A stretch of 64,000 nucleotides of DNA from an uncultured Bacteroidota bacterium (GTDB lineage Bacteria > Bacteroidota > Bacteroidia > Chitinophagales > Chitinophagaceae). The stretch lies in contig CAILLK010000076.1 in assembly GCA_903835005.1 (NCBI GenBank), positions 62,001-126,000 of the forward strand, given 5' to 3'. Position numbers and translations under genes: made by a program. Position 1 is the first letter of the stretch. Every line of letters begins with the position of its first letter. The notes below the pieces were generated by a model that saw only the letters and a list, made by a program, of their open reading frames with translations, ran no database searches and was not told the DNA's origin. Of this stretch, positions 1 through 9,510 are shown in pieces.

Positions 1-1603
1 CCGCAATAAAATCGTTGAACACATTCTGTTTCTTCATTTTAATACCTGCATTGTGCCATTTATCGCCATACTCACCACCACCCCGCAGGTTAGCTACAGC
101 ATAGATGCCGCCCTGCTCCATAAATACGATATTGCTGGTGCTGAAGGCCGGTGTAAGGCTTATGTTGAACCCGCCATAACCATACAGCATTACCGGGTTT
201 TTACCATTCAGCTTCACCCCTTTTTTGTATGTGATAATCATCGGTATTTTTTCTCCGTCTTTCGATTTGTAAAAAAGTTGCTTGCTTTCGTAATCCTTAG
301 GCTCAAACTTCACACCAGATGTTTTATAAACTGTCGATTGACCAGTTTTAATATCGTACTTAAAAATGGTGGAAGGATAAACGTAAGAGGTATAGGTGTA
401 GTAAGTTTCCATTTCCTCCATCTTGCCACCAAATCCGCCTGCAGTGCCCAAGCCCGGCAATTCAATGGCTTTTTCCTTTTTGCCATCCAGGCCATACTGA
501 TATACTCTTGATACCGCATCCTCGATATAATGAGCAAAGAATTTCTTGCCACATGTAGAGATAGAAAGCGGGAATTTAGATTCGGGTATCAGCACCTTCC
601 AGTGTTCTTTGGTGGGTGTGGCTGCATCTGTTACTACCAGTTTGCGGTTAGGAGCATCCTGATTGGTGGTTATGTATAGCTTGCCCTTATCGGTAAATGC
701 AATATCCTGCTCATGATCGAAGCCAGTAACTATGGGTACTATTGGCGCATTCTTTTTGGTCAGGTCCTGTATATAGAGTTCATTGCCGTAGGTGGCATTG
801 GCAGCGCTAATTACGAGGTAATTTTCATCTTCGGTTACCCCGCCGCCTATATACCTGCGTGGTGTTTCCTCACCTCCAAATATCAGTTTATCATCGCTTT
901 GCGGTGTGCCCAGTTTATGGTAATAGAGTTTGTGTACCTGTGTTTTTTCGCTCAGTTCGCTGCCCTTTGGCTTATCATAACTGCTGTAATAAAATCCTTC
1001 GTTGTGCAGCCACGATAGCCCGCTGAATTTTACATCCCGCAGGGTATCATCCATCTTCTTTCCCGTTCTGGTATCTATCACAATTACCTTTCGCCAGTCG
1101 CTGCCGCCCTCGCTTATCTGGTAAGCTGCGAGGGAACCGTCTTTGGTAAACTCAATACCCTGCAGAGAAGTAGTTCCGTCTTTCGAGAATTTGTTGGGGT
1201 CCAGAAACACTTCAGGTTCTGCGCTCCCTACCTGGCGGTAAAGCACACTCTGGTTCTGCAGTCCGTCATTTTTATAAAAATAGGTATATGCACCTTCTTT
1301 AAAAGGCGCTGTATATTTGGCGTAGTTCCACAGTTCTGTAAGCCTGTTTTTTATAGCGTCCCTGAAGGGTATCCGGGCGATATAGTCGCTCGTAACCCTA
1401 TTCTCTTCGTCTACCCAATTTTTGGTTTCTTCGGAGCGGTCATCTTCCAGCCATCGGTAAGGGTCACTAACTTTGGTTCCAAAATATTCATCTGTCTGAG
1501 TTCCCTTTTTGGTGTCGGGGTACTTGCCTGTAAAATTGGTCTGCTGCGCCTGTGCTGATAAAACTGTCATAATAAAAAGAGACGAAAATATGGATAACTT
1601 CAT
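1..1603 (-). CDS. Prolyl oligopeptidase (S9A), N-terminal part, truncated by window edge
   Basis: Translation from the ATG at 1601-1603 gives a signal peptide (MKLSIFSSLFIMTVLSAQAQ), then the typical S9A beginning with a DPYRWLED motif, a beta-propeller region, and the start of the alpha/beta-hydrolase domain marked by GYGGFNISLTPAFS and NLRGGGEYG. About 534 codons are visible. The Ser/Asp/His triad of the family lies further downstream, outside the window, so catalytic competence cannot be judged. Prolyl oligopeptidases cleave short peptides after proline; the signal peptide points to a periplasmic or exported enzyme. The gene reads away from the TamB-like gene across about 440 bp of non-coding DNA. 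The family call is firm; only completeness is unknown. Confidence 0.9.
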   Translation of the reverse strand, partial: MKLSIFSSLFIMTVLSAQAQQTNFTGKYPDTKKGTQTDEYFGTKVSDPYRWLEDDRSEETKNWVDEENRVTSDYIARIPFRDAIKNRLTELWNYAKYTAPFKEGAYTYFYKNDGLQNQSVLYRQVGSAEPEVFLDPNKFSKDGTTSLQGIEFTKDGSLAAYQISEGGSDWRKVIVIDTRTGKKMDDTLRDVKFSGLSWLHNEGFYYSSYDKPKGSELSEKTQVHKLYYHKLGTPQSDDKLIFGGEETPRRYIGGGVTEDENYLVISAANATYGNELYIQDLTKKNAPIVPIVTGFDHEQDIAFTDKGKLYITTNQDAPNRKLVVTDAATPTKEHWKVLIPESKFPLSISTCGKKFFAHYIEDAVSRVYQYGLDGKKEKAIELPGLGTAGGFGGKMEEMETYYTYTSYVYPSTIFKYDIKTGQSTVYKTSGVKFEPKDYESKQLFYKSKDGEKIPMIITYKKGVKLNGKNPVMLYGYGGFNISLTPAFSTSNIVFMEQGGIYAVANLRGGGEYGDKWHNAGIKMKKQNVFNDFIA

Positions 1604-2039
1604 TATGGTAAAATTTAATGTTGTTAATGCTAATAGGCCACAAAATAAGCTATTTCAGGCAATGTCATAAACTTAAGAGTTCGCTATATTTAGCCACTGG
1701 TTTCAACCTTGGTTAAGGTGTGAATTGATTCCATATAAACGTTTCAACGGTATATTATTCGCTGGTAAACGGTCAAAACCGTTATGGAAATTCTCTGTTT
1801 GTATACTCACTGTGGAAATCATGGGCTATATAATCGTGTTTATATTTTAAGAAAATGACATTACTATTTCAGGATTTATCAGCCTTTTTATAAGTGCGCA
1901 CTGAATTTTTAAGGCAAAACTAAGAAACAAGTACACCCTACGCTTTGTTATCTTTTTACCTATAAATAAGTTATTTAAAATGTTTAACACTAAATTGCCC
2001 CTTACTTCTGCCTAATCCGATTAAATTTACAGCCGGTAA
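1604..2039. other. Non-coding interval with degenerate palindromic elements
   Basis: This divergent intergenic stretch has no convincing gene. Around 1690-1840 it holds several short inverted repeats, for example AACGGT at 1768-1773 against ACCGTT at 1778-1783. It ends in a GGGCTATATAA-like tail. The same kind of arrangement is seen near 45040-45175, so this looks like a degraded dispersed palindromic (REP-like) element. The rest is AT-rich and must contain the promoters for both flanking genes, but no clear TAnnTTTG match stood out. Confidence 0.4.
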
Positions 2040-5000
2040 CTGATAGAAAACTATCTGAAACGCTTATTAAAAATAATTCGTAACACAGTAATCGTATTGG
2101 TATTACTGCTCGTTACGGTAATTGTCCTGGTTAATACTACACCGGTTCAGAATTACCTTGCCCGGAAAGCCGCAACCCTACTCTCAGAAAAACTAAAAAC
2201 AAAGGTTGCAGTTGCGCATGTAAGAATTGATTTTCTGAACCATTTTTTAATTCAGGGTGTTTATATAGAAAGTCAGAACCACGACACGCTTCTATATGCC
2301 GGCGAAGCTCAGATAAGAATAACTGACTGGTTTATTTTTGTGCATAAACCAGTGATTCATTATCTGGGGCTGAGCAACACCTATGTTCACCTTTCGCACC
2401 AGGCGCATAGCAATGTATGGAATTATGATTTTATTGCAGATGCGTTCGGTTCGGACAATAAAAGCCAGGGAGGCAAGCAAATTGAGTTCGATCTGAAAAA
2501 AGTAGATCTGGAAAATATCCGGTTTTATATGGATGATAAATGGGGCGGCGAAGATATACATATTGATGCCGGCAACCTGGTACTGAATGCCGACGATATA
2601 GACTTCAAAAATAAGCTCATTAACCTTGAAAATATAAACATAAAGAATTCCGACGTTTCACTGAATGAGTACAAAGCCGGGCATCCTCCCCGGCCGCATA
2701 ATGATACTTTACAACCTGCCATTGATACCACCCCGTTCAACACGGGTAAGTGGATAGTAAAACTAAAGACGCTCAACCTGGACGGCTGCTCCTTTCATTT
2801 AACAGCCAACGATAAAATACCGGTTCCCGACCTTTTTGATGAAAACCACCTGGCAATTACAAGGGTCAAAGCAAGTATCAATACAGTTAAAATTATCGGA
2901 GACACCATATCAGGTAATGTTACCGGCCTGTTTGCCCACGAAAGATGCGGGCTTGAGATCAGGCAAATGAAAAGTAAGGTTTCGGTATCACCGGTTGCCT
3001 CGGTATGTTCAGATCTCTATCTTGAAACCAGCAACAGTAAAGTAAGGGATTATTATGCCATGCATTACAAGCACTTCCCCGATTTTCTGGAGTATATTGA
3101 CAAAGTAGTAATGGTGGGCCGCATGACTGATGCTACAGCGGACATAAAAGACATAGCCTACTTTGCTTCGCAGCTAAAGAAATTCCCTCCCATTACTTTC
3201 CGAATTAAGGGAGAAGGTAGCGGCACTGTTGCCAACCTGAGCGCACATAACCTGATTGTGAGCGATGGCAATTCCGTATTCAACGGCAATATCAGTATGA
3301 AAGGGCTGCCTGATATTTACAAAACTTACATTACCTGGACTGATGGAAAACTGGTGACCAACGGACAGGGGATACTCAGATATACGCCTATGTTAAGAAA
3401 CAGTCCTGATGTAGCTTTAGAAGACCTTACCTACGCTGTTTTCTCAGGCAATTATACAGGTTATATTGAGAATTTCGCTGTAAAAGGAGTCGTAAATACA
3501 AATCTGGGTATACTTACTGCCAATGTAAAACTGAATATGCCGGGGTTCAATATTCATACTGCACAGTTTTCAGGTAATGTTACTTCAACCGACCTCCAGA
3601 TCGGAACACTTTTAAAACAACCATTACTGGGAGGCGTAACACTGAACGAAGATATATCCGGTACTTCCTTTGACCCGGGCGAAGGGCTGCTGAAGCTTAA
3701 CGGAATGATCAGCGAACTGACACTGAACAAATATACTTACCATAAAATAACCACAAACGGAGTACTGGCAAAAAAACAGTTTAACGGAAACATACAGGTA
3801 GATGATTCCAACCTTGCACTTGAATTTGACGGCGATATCAATTTTACCAATAAAAACATTATACTTAAGGCATCAGCGCACCTGCTCGGCAGTAATTTCA
3901 AGGCGCTCAACCTCACTCAGGACCTGATAACCGCCACCGCTGATTTCGACCTTAACTGCACAGGAAGCAATATTGATAATTTCTCTGGTACAGCATTACT
4001 CAATAATATTTCAATAAAACGAAATTCGCAAAGGCTGGCGCTGGATTCGGTATTAGTGAATGCGACAGGAGACAGTCTGAATAAACTGCTTACCATACAG
4101 AGTAATGCTGTACTGGCATCGATACAAGGCAATTACCGGTTAAGCAAGCTGGCGAATTCCGTTCAGTACTATCTTTCCCGTTACCTGCCCAATTATATTA
4201 AAGAACCTGAAAAATATGCTCCGGAGCAGAATTTCAAGTTTAAAGTAAAAACCTACCTGATAGACAGTATTCTTGCAGTTGCATTTCCGCTTATGAGGGG
4301 TTTCGATTCATCGGTAGTGACCGGGTCTCTGAACACTACCGATAAAAAACTATTACTCACTGCAGCCATTCCCTATGGCATAATAGGGGGTGTGCATATG
4401 AACAACATCTCTATTGAAGGAGCAGGCGATCTGGTTTCACTGGGCTTGAGTACAAATATCCAAAATATATCTGTTGCCGACAGCATGATTTATGGTTCAC
4501 TCAGCCTGACCACATCAGTAGGTAATGACTCCATAAATTTCATTATCGGGACCAGTTCACCCGATTCATCTTCATCGCTTACATTGAACGGAAGAATTTT
4601 CGCTTTTAAAGATTCTTTATTCCTCACCATGATGCCTTCACAATTCTGGCTGAATAAGGCTAAGTGGGATATTCCAGGTGGAAAAATAGCTTATAGTGAT
4701 AAATACCTTAAGATAGACGGACTTACGCTCACGTCAGGCCTACAGAAAATTACTGCCACAACACAGTTTGAAAATAATGACAGGGATATCATTATAAATA
4801 CCGAAAACCTTGACCTGGGGCAATTGGGGGCATGGGCAGGGCTCTCGGTTTACCAACCGGATGGCCTTTTAAGCGGGACCATATCGGTTGACAAAGTATT
4901 TAACAACCCGCACATTAACACTCATCTGCTTGCAACAGGAGTGTTGCTGGGTATTGACACAGTTGGCACAATTAACGTAACAGGCGACTATGATATAAAG

Positions 5001-6860
5001 AAGAAAATTATCACTTTCGATCCTCAATCAGGCATATACAGGGACAATTCTTCCATAATAGCATCGGGCACCATATCATTTGATAGTTCTTCGCAACAGA
5101 AACTAGATGGTAAGATTGAGTTCAAAAAGGCTTTGGTTGCATGGGCGGATCCTTTTCTGACAGGCATTATGAGCCATTTGACCGGAACAGTTGATGGCAC
5201 AGTCAGTTTCAAAGGCACTTCAATTGAGCCAGTAATGGATGGGAACGTGACATTACAAAACGGAGGATTCAAAGTTGATTATATGGGTTGCAGTTATACT
5301 GTACCTTCAGCTAATGTTCATATTGATAACAGAGTTATCAGCTTCGGGAAAGTGACTGCCTATGATGCCTATAAGAATACTGCATACCTGACCGGAAAGT
5401 TTACACATAACCTCTTCCGGAAAATGAAAATGGCGCTTAAGGTAACAACAGATAAGTTTGAAGTTCTGAACCTGGGTGTAAATGACAATAATCTCTTTTA
5501 CGGCAATATTATAGGCGGAATGGATTCCTTTACCATAACAGGCCCATTCGACAATATAATGCTTAATGCTTATAATGCAGTACCGGCCGCTAAATCACGG
5601 CTATATATACCCGAGTCCACTTCGGCAGGAACTGCTGCTTCTTATACGTTTGCTACATTTAAGGTTTATGGACATCTGCAAGATCAGCAATTAAAGAGGA
5701 GCAGGAGTAAAATCACTATTTCGATCGATGCCAATATCAATCCTTTACTGGAAACCCATATTATACTTGACCCGTCATCGGGCGATGAAATAATGGCCAA
5801 AGGTTATGGGCAAATCAGTCTTTTTATACCTCCCAATAATGATATAAGTATGAATGGCACCTATACCATTGAGCATGGTCAATACCTTTATACCTTTAAA
5901 TCACTGCGACTGCAACGCGTTTTCAGCCTCAGTCCGGGTGGTTTTATCACCTTTAACGGACCATTCAGCCAGACAGCAGTAAGCGTAGATGCGGTTTACT
6001 CGCTTAAAGCCCGGCTCTATGATATGCTCAGTGATGCCGACAAAACCTTATTGAACGGAAACAGCAGTGATAAAGCCGATGCACTGACGCCGCAAATTGT
6101 AGATGTGATTATGCATATGAATGGCTTGCTGAACAGCCAGAAACTGACATTCGACCTGGACCTGGAAGACAAACACACCCAGGGTACGGTAGTTTACCAG
6201 ATGCTGAGGCTGGTAAATAACGATGACCGCCAGAAATTTAACCAGGTTGCATCATTGCTTATCATAGGTGATTTCACTTCGCCTGAAGGTATAGGCGGAT
6301 CAACCGCAATTACCGGAGCCATTAATAATGTCAGCCAGATTTTATCCAGTTCCACATCAATTGCACTTACAAAAGCTCTGAATAAAATAACCGGTGATAA
6401 AAGATCGAACATAGACGTAAAATATACCAATTACAATGTAAGTGACCCCTCAGTGGCTGCAATTAACCGCAATGAGTTTAAACTGGGTTATAACCATAGT
6501 TTTCTTAATAACCGGCTTCAGGTAGAAGTTGGGGGTACTTCGGACTGGGGTCACCCAACGAGCCAGAGCGCTGCTACCAACTTTGATATAACCGGTGACT
6601 TCCGCATACAGTACCAGGTTACTGAACAGAGTAATGTGCGCGCCAATGTATTCCGCACCAGCGATTATGATGTAACTATTGACCGGACAATCATACGCAG
6701 CGGGGTGGGATTAACCTGGCGCAAATCGTTCGACCGGCTGGGCGATTTCTTTCGCGGCTACAATTATACCAGGCAGCAAAAACTTGAGGAATTAAAAAAT
6801 GTAAAACCCGAACCATCAGGAGATACGGTTTTTACCCCAAAACCAGCAGGCTCAGAATAA
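2040..6860 (+). CDS. tamB: TamB-like translocation/assembly (DUF490) protein
   Basis: A very large protein (1587 residues from the TTG at 2097) starting with a hydrophobic helix (LLLVTVIVLVN) and continuing as repetitive beta-rich sequence. The C-terminal third (from about residue 1180) matches the TamB/DUF490 domain: SLLIIGDFTSPEG, then INNVSQILSS, then a final barrel-like tail. TamB-family proteins are inner-membrane-anchored, span the periplasm and are implicated in outer-membrane biogenesis and lipid or protein delivery. The start is uncertain. The frame stays open upstream to the stop at 2037-2039 and encodes a basic leader (KRLLKIIRN) typical of the family before the membrane helix, but has no ATG. 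Initiation at TTG 2097 would cut the helix, so a rare start (CTG, ATA or ATT) upstream is more likely. It appears monocistronic. Confidence 0.82.
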   Translation: MIENYLKRLLKIIRNTVIVLVLLLVTVIVLVNTTPVQNYLARKAATLLSEKLKTKVAVAHVRIDFLNHFLIQGVYIESQNHDTLLYAGEAQIRITDWFIFVHKPVIHYLGLSNTYVHLSHQAHSNVWNYDFIADAFGSDNKSQGGKQIEFDLKKVDLENIRFYMDDKWGGEDIHIDAGNLVLNADDIDFKNKLINLENINIKNSDVSLNEYKAGHPPRPHNDTLQPAIDTTPFNTGKWIVKLKTLNLDGCSFHLTANDKIPVPDLFDENHLAITRVKASINTVKIIGDTISGNVTGLFAHERCGLEIRQMKSKVSVSPVASVCSDLYLETSNSKVRDYYAMHYKHFPDFLEYIDKVVMVGRMTDATADIKDIAYFASQLKKFPPITFRIKGEGSGTVANLSAHNLIVSDGNSVFNGNISMKGLPDIYKTYITWTDGKLVTNGQGILRYTPMLRNSPDVALEDLTYAVFSGNYTGYIENFAVKGVVNTNLGILTANVKLNMPGFNIHTAQFSGNVTSTDLQIGTLLKQPLLGGVTLNEDISGTSFDPGEGLLKLNGMISELTLNKYTYHKITTNGVLAKKQFNGNIQVDDSNLALEFDGDINFTNKNIILKASAHLLGSNFKALNLTQDLITATADFDLNCTGSNIDNFSGTALLNNISIKRNSQRLALDSVLVNATGDSLNKLLTIQSNAVLASIQGNYRLSKLANSVQYYLSRYLPNYIKEPEKYAPEQNFKFKVKTYLIDSILAVAFPLMRGFDSSVVTGSLNTTDKKLLLTAAIPYGIIGGVHMNNISIEGAGDLVSLGLSTNIQNISVADSMIYGSLSLTTSVGNDSINFIIGTSSPDSSSSLTLNGRIFAFKDSLFLTMMPSQFWLNKAKWDIPGGKIAYSDKYLKIDGLTLTSGLQKITATTQFENNDRDIIINTENLDLGQLGAWAGLSVYQPDGLLSGTISVDKVFNNPHINTHLLATGVLLGIDTVGTINVTGDYDIKKKIITFDPQSGIYRDNSSIIASGTISFDSSSQQKLDGKIEFKKALVAWADPFLTGIMSHLTGTVDGTVSFKGTSIEPVMDGNVTLQNGGFKVDYMGCSYTVPSANVHIDNRVISFGKVTAYDAYKNTAYLTGKFTHNLFRKMKMALKVTTDKFEVLNLGVNDNNLFYGNIIGGMDSFTITGPFDNIMLNAYNAVPAAKSRLYIPESTSAGTAASYTFATFKVYGHLQDQQLKRSRSKITISIDANINPLLETHIILDPSSGDEIMAKGYGQISLFIPPNNDISMNGTYTIEHGQYLYTFKSLRLQRVFSLSPGGFITFNGPFSQTAVSVDAVYSLKARLYDMLSDADKTLLNGNSSDKADALTPQIVDVIMHMNGLLNSQKLTFDLDLEDKHTQGTVVYQMLRLVNNDDRQKFNQVASLLIIGDFTSPEGIGGSTAITGAINNVSQILSSSTSIALTKALNKITGDKRSNIDVKYTNYNVSDPSVAAINRNEFKLGYNHSFLNNRLQVEVGGTSDWGHPTSQSAATNFDITGDFRIQYQVTEQSNVRANVFRTSDYDVTIDRTIIRSGVGLTWRKSFDRLGDFFRGYNYTRQQKLEELKNVKPEPSGDTVFTPKPAGSE

Positions 6861-7030
6861 ACCTGTAGCCAGAAAACACCGATTTACACCACCGTATCTA
6901 CTTCTGAATAAACCAGTAATCAAGGGATGTAAATTCAGTAAATGACAGTATAATATTTCATAATACTCAATAAGCAAATTGGTACTTAGTATAAAATTAA
7001 TGGTGAATCAATTCACCTTAAAACATTAAA

Positions 7031-8065
7031 ATGAGTATCTTTCCAGATCAAAAACTCACCAGATTGAAAAAGAATTTCCAGATAGCAATTGTAACAATAA
7101 TTATTTTCACAACGTCGTGTAGGGTTTCAGACAATAGTGAAAATGAGGAAAGGAACCTACCGGGGAAAAAAGCCGATATTTCATTTTATACCGGATCAGC
7201 AATAAACGATCTTTACAAAATGAAATTATTTGGTAAAGTAAAATCAATATTTGATTCCGTTTATGATGTCAGTAACGTATTAATTGACAGTCCGGAAAAA
7301 ATCATTTCAATAAATTCCTATTTGTTCAATAGAGATGGTTTTAAAACAAAAGAAATTGTCGACTCAAATTTCCGAAATAATATTTTATTTCACTCTTATT
7401 CGCTTACTTATAATGACAGTACAAATGAAGATATTGATAGTTTTTACAACAATAACGAAGAATTAATGCATGTAAATGCTATAAAATATGACATTGATGG
7501 CGCTATTGCAGAGTATAGCGAATACAATTCAACTGGCAACATTATAACAAAGCGAAAATACAACTATGACATAAATGGAAACAAAATTGCAGCGCTGGTG
7601 TTTGATCAGGACAGTAAATTAAAAGAGAAGGTAACCAATTTATATGACTTAAATGATCAAATGGTTTATACCGGCTATTATGATCAAAACAATGGCTTGA
7701 CCCAAGAAATTTTTTATAAATACAATTCAGATGGCGATCTTACAGCAAAAATTAATAATGATGGAGGTGGCAGTTTGAATTACAGAATAACCTATTCTTA
7801 CGACAGTACCGGGAATATGGTTGAGGCAGATAGTTTTAACTCAGATGGCAGTTTAAGTTCAAAATTTTATTCAAATTATGATAATAAATCCAATTTAACA
7901 AGGCAGTCTATTACCAATGAAGAAACAGAAATAGAAAGCCGTACAAAAATTTACCAATATGAATATGATATTTTCGGAAACTGGACAAATAAGAAAACCA
8001 GCATACTGAAATTCGGGAAGCCTTTCCTCATTGAAATCAGCAAAAGGAAAATTGTATATTATTAA
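7031..8065 (+). CDS. Lipoprotein with YD/RHS-like repeats, function unknown
   Basis: A 344-residue protein beginning with a basic N-terminus, a hydrophobic stretch (IAIVTIIIFTTS) and a lipobox cysteine (TTSC), so it is probably a lipoprotein. The mature part contains imperfect repeats of the kind YxYDxxGNxxxxxxxxxDG, about 20-24 residues each (for example YNYDINGNKIAA, YSYDSTGNMVEA), resembling the YD repeats of RHS and wall-associated proteins. There is no toxin tip or RHS core cage, and the protein is far shorter than an RHS protein. A small palindrome (GGTGAA TCAA TTCACC, 7002-7017) lies just ahead of the ATG. Codon use is more AT-rich than that of its neighbours. Function is unknown; a surface-exposed structural or binding role is only inferred. 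Confidence 0.7.
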   Translation: MSIFPDQKLTRLKKNFQIAIVTIIIFTTSCRVSDNSENEERNLPGKKADISFYTGSAINDLYKMKLFGKVKSIFDSVYDVSNVLIDSPEKIISINSYLFNRDGFKTKEIVDSNFRNNILFHSYSLTYNDSTNEDIDSFYNNNEELMHVNAIKYDIDGAIAEYSEYNSTGNIITKRKYNYDINGNKIAALVFDQDSKLKEKVTNLYDLNDQMVYTGYYDQNNGLTQEIFYKYNSDGDLTAKINNDGGGSLNYRITYSYDSTGNMVEADSFNSDGSLSSKFYSNYDNKSNLTRQSITNEETEIESRTKIYQYEYDIFGNWTNKKTSILKFGKPFLIEISKRKIVYY

Positions 8066-8066
8066 G

Positions 8067-8102
8067 AACCGATAATTCTTAGTTCTTAATGAATTATTGG
8101 TT
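8067..8102. terminator. Possible bidirectional terminator between convergent genes
   Basis: A 12-bp stem with one G-T pair, AACCGATAATTC (8067-8078) against GAATTATTGGTT (8091-8102), lies between the ends of the convergent lipoprotein and radical SAM genes. T-rich flanks on both sides are short, so termination is plausible but not certain. Confidence 0.4.
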
Positions 8103-8115
8103 TTCGAACTCAGGA

Positions 8116-9225
8116 TTAAAACAAAATACCCTGTCCGTTAACTACCCTTCTGAAATCCTTTGTATTCAGTTCCGTTCTGGATTCATTGAGGTGGAACTTA
8201 CGGCAGTAAATCTGAAACTGGGTTCTTATTACTTCTGCAAATTTACCATCACCCACCATCCTGTTGCCAAACCGGCTGTCGTTTACCTGGCCTTCATGGC
8301 AATCGCTAATCTGGCGCCAAACTTTATCGGCCCTGTCGGGGAAGGTTTTATACAGCCAGTCTTTAAATATGCCCCCTACCGCACCATTAAGGCGCACAAC
8401 TGTATATCCGGCCCATTTAGCCCCGGCCTCGCTGGCAGCCTTCAGTACATCGTGCATATGCATATCATTGAGGCCAGGTATCAGAGGAGCATTCATAATA
8501 CCAGTTGGCACACCAACATTGCTGAATGTTTCCAGAACTTTAAGCCTGCCTTTATAAGATGCTGTTCTGGGCTCCAGAGCCCGCCTTAAGTCTTCATCCA
8601 GTGAATTGATTGAGGTAAGTACCCTAACGAGGTTATGCTTTGCCAGTTCCTGGATTACATCGAGGTCGCGCAATATCAGTGCATTCTTGGTCAGCACCCC
8701 AACCGGATTTCTGAACTCCAGGCATATCTTCAGCAGCGCTCTTGTTATTTTCATTTTCCGCTCTATTGGCTGGTAGCAATCTGTATTGCCACTCAATGAA
8801 ATGGTAGCAGGTATCCAGTTCTTGTTATTAAAAAACTTCCTCAGCAATGCAGGGGCATTTTTCTTTACTACTATCCGGCTTTCAAAATCCACCCCTGCAC
8901 TATAGCCCCAGTACTCGTGACTGTTGCGGGCATAGCAATACACACATCCATGCTCACAACCCTGGTAGGGATTAGCCGACCAAAGCATACCCACATCCGG
9001 GCTGGTTACCTCGTTGACCAGGGTTTTGGCATTATCGGTAATATATTGTGTATGTCGTTTTTCCTGTTCCCAGTCATCTATTCCCTCCAGGTGCTCCTGC
9101 ACATACTCCCCCTTCAGAAACCTGTTCTTAGGATTATACTGAGCTCCTCTGCCCTTTACATAACGATCGTTTGCCGACTGATTGATCATTTCACTTTGGT
9201 TTGATATGTTTATTGCAGTACGCAC
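8116..9225 (-). CDS. PA0069-family radical SAM protein
   Basis: A 369-residue protein with a CxxxCxxC cluster at residues 90, 94 and 97 (CEHGCVYC), which binds the radical-SAM [4Fe-4S] cluster, preceded by the KGRGAQYNPKNRF motif typical of the PA0069/SplB-related family. The central part (LSGNTDCYQPIE, VLTKNALILRD) continues the radical SAM barrel. These proteins are related to spore photoproduct lyase, but the substrate of this branch is not known. An internal methionine at residue 13 is an alternative start. The gene stands alone, convergent with the upstream lipoprotein and divergent from the NrnA-like gene. The family call is strong; the function is open. Confidence 0.88.
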   Translation of the reverse strand: MRTAINISNQSEMINQSANDRYVKGRGAQYNPKNRFLKGEYVQEHLEGIDDWEQEKRHTQYITDNAKTLVNEVTSPDVGMLWSANPYQGCEHGCVYCYARNSHEYWGYSAGVDFESRIVVKKNAPALLRKFFNNKNWIPATISLSGNTDCYQPIERKMKITRALLKICLEFRNPVGVLTKNALILRDLDVIQELAKHNLVRVLTSINSLDEDLRRALEPRTASYKGRLKVLETFSNVGVPTGIMNAPLIPGLNDMHMHDVLKAASEAGAKWAGYTVVRLNGAVGGIFKDWLYKTFPDRADKVWRQISDCHEGQVNDSRFGNRMVGDGKFAEVIRTQFQIYCRKFHLNESRTELNTKDFRRVVNGQGILF

Positions 9226-9448
9226 CTTAAATTGTCAAATTACATAGCAATAAATGCTAAAATTCAACCACAAAGTAGGTTATTAGCTACAAATTGCTTA
9301 GCAAATACGAAACTACGGACTTTTATGCTAAATATAATGGAAAACAGGAAAATAATTTATAAAATGAGACCACTTACAATAGTTCTGTTAATATTTGATT
9401 TCATCAAAAAAGCCGATGTCTGCTCCGGTTTCTTTAATCAATAAATCT

Positions 9449-9456
9449 TACCTTTG
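9449..9456 (+). promoter_or_regulatory. Bacteroidota -7 element (TACCTTTG) upstream of nrnA-like gene
   Basis: TACCTTTG fits the Bacteroidota -7 consensus TAnnTTTG and lies 55 bp ahead of the ATG at 9511. No convincing -33 TTG was found at the usual distance, so the call rests on the -7 box and position only. Confidence 0.4.
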
Positions 9457-9510
9457 CCCACCCAAATTAAAAAAAGGCCCTTTACCGGGTAATTGGGGAA
9501 TAATAAACAG

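Noticed and set aside
8089-8589. 166-codon frame opposite the radical SAM gene
   Set aside because: The opposite strand encodes a complete radical SAM protein with all motifs; this frame has none.
9232-9444. 70-codon frame upstream of the nrnA-like gene
   Set aside because: AT-rich, no family features, and it overlaps the region where the promoter should be.
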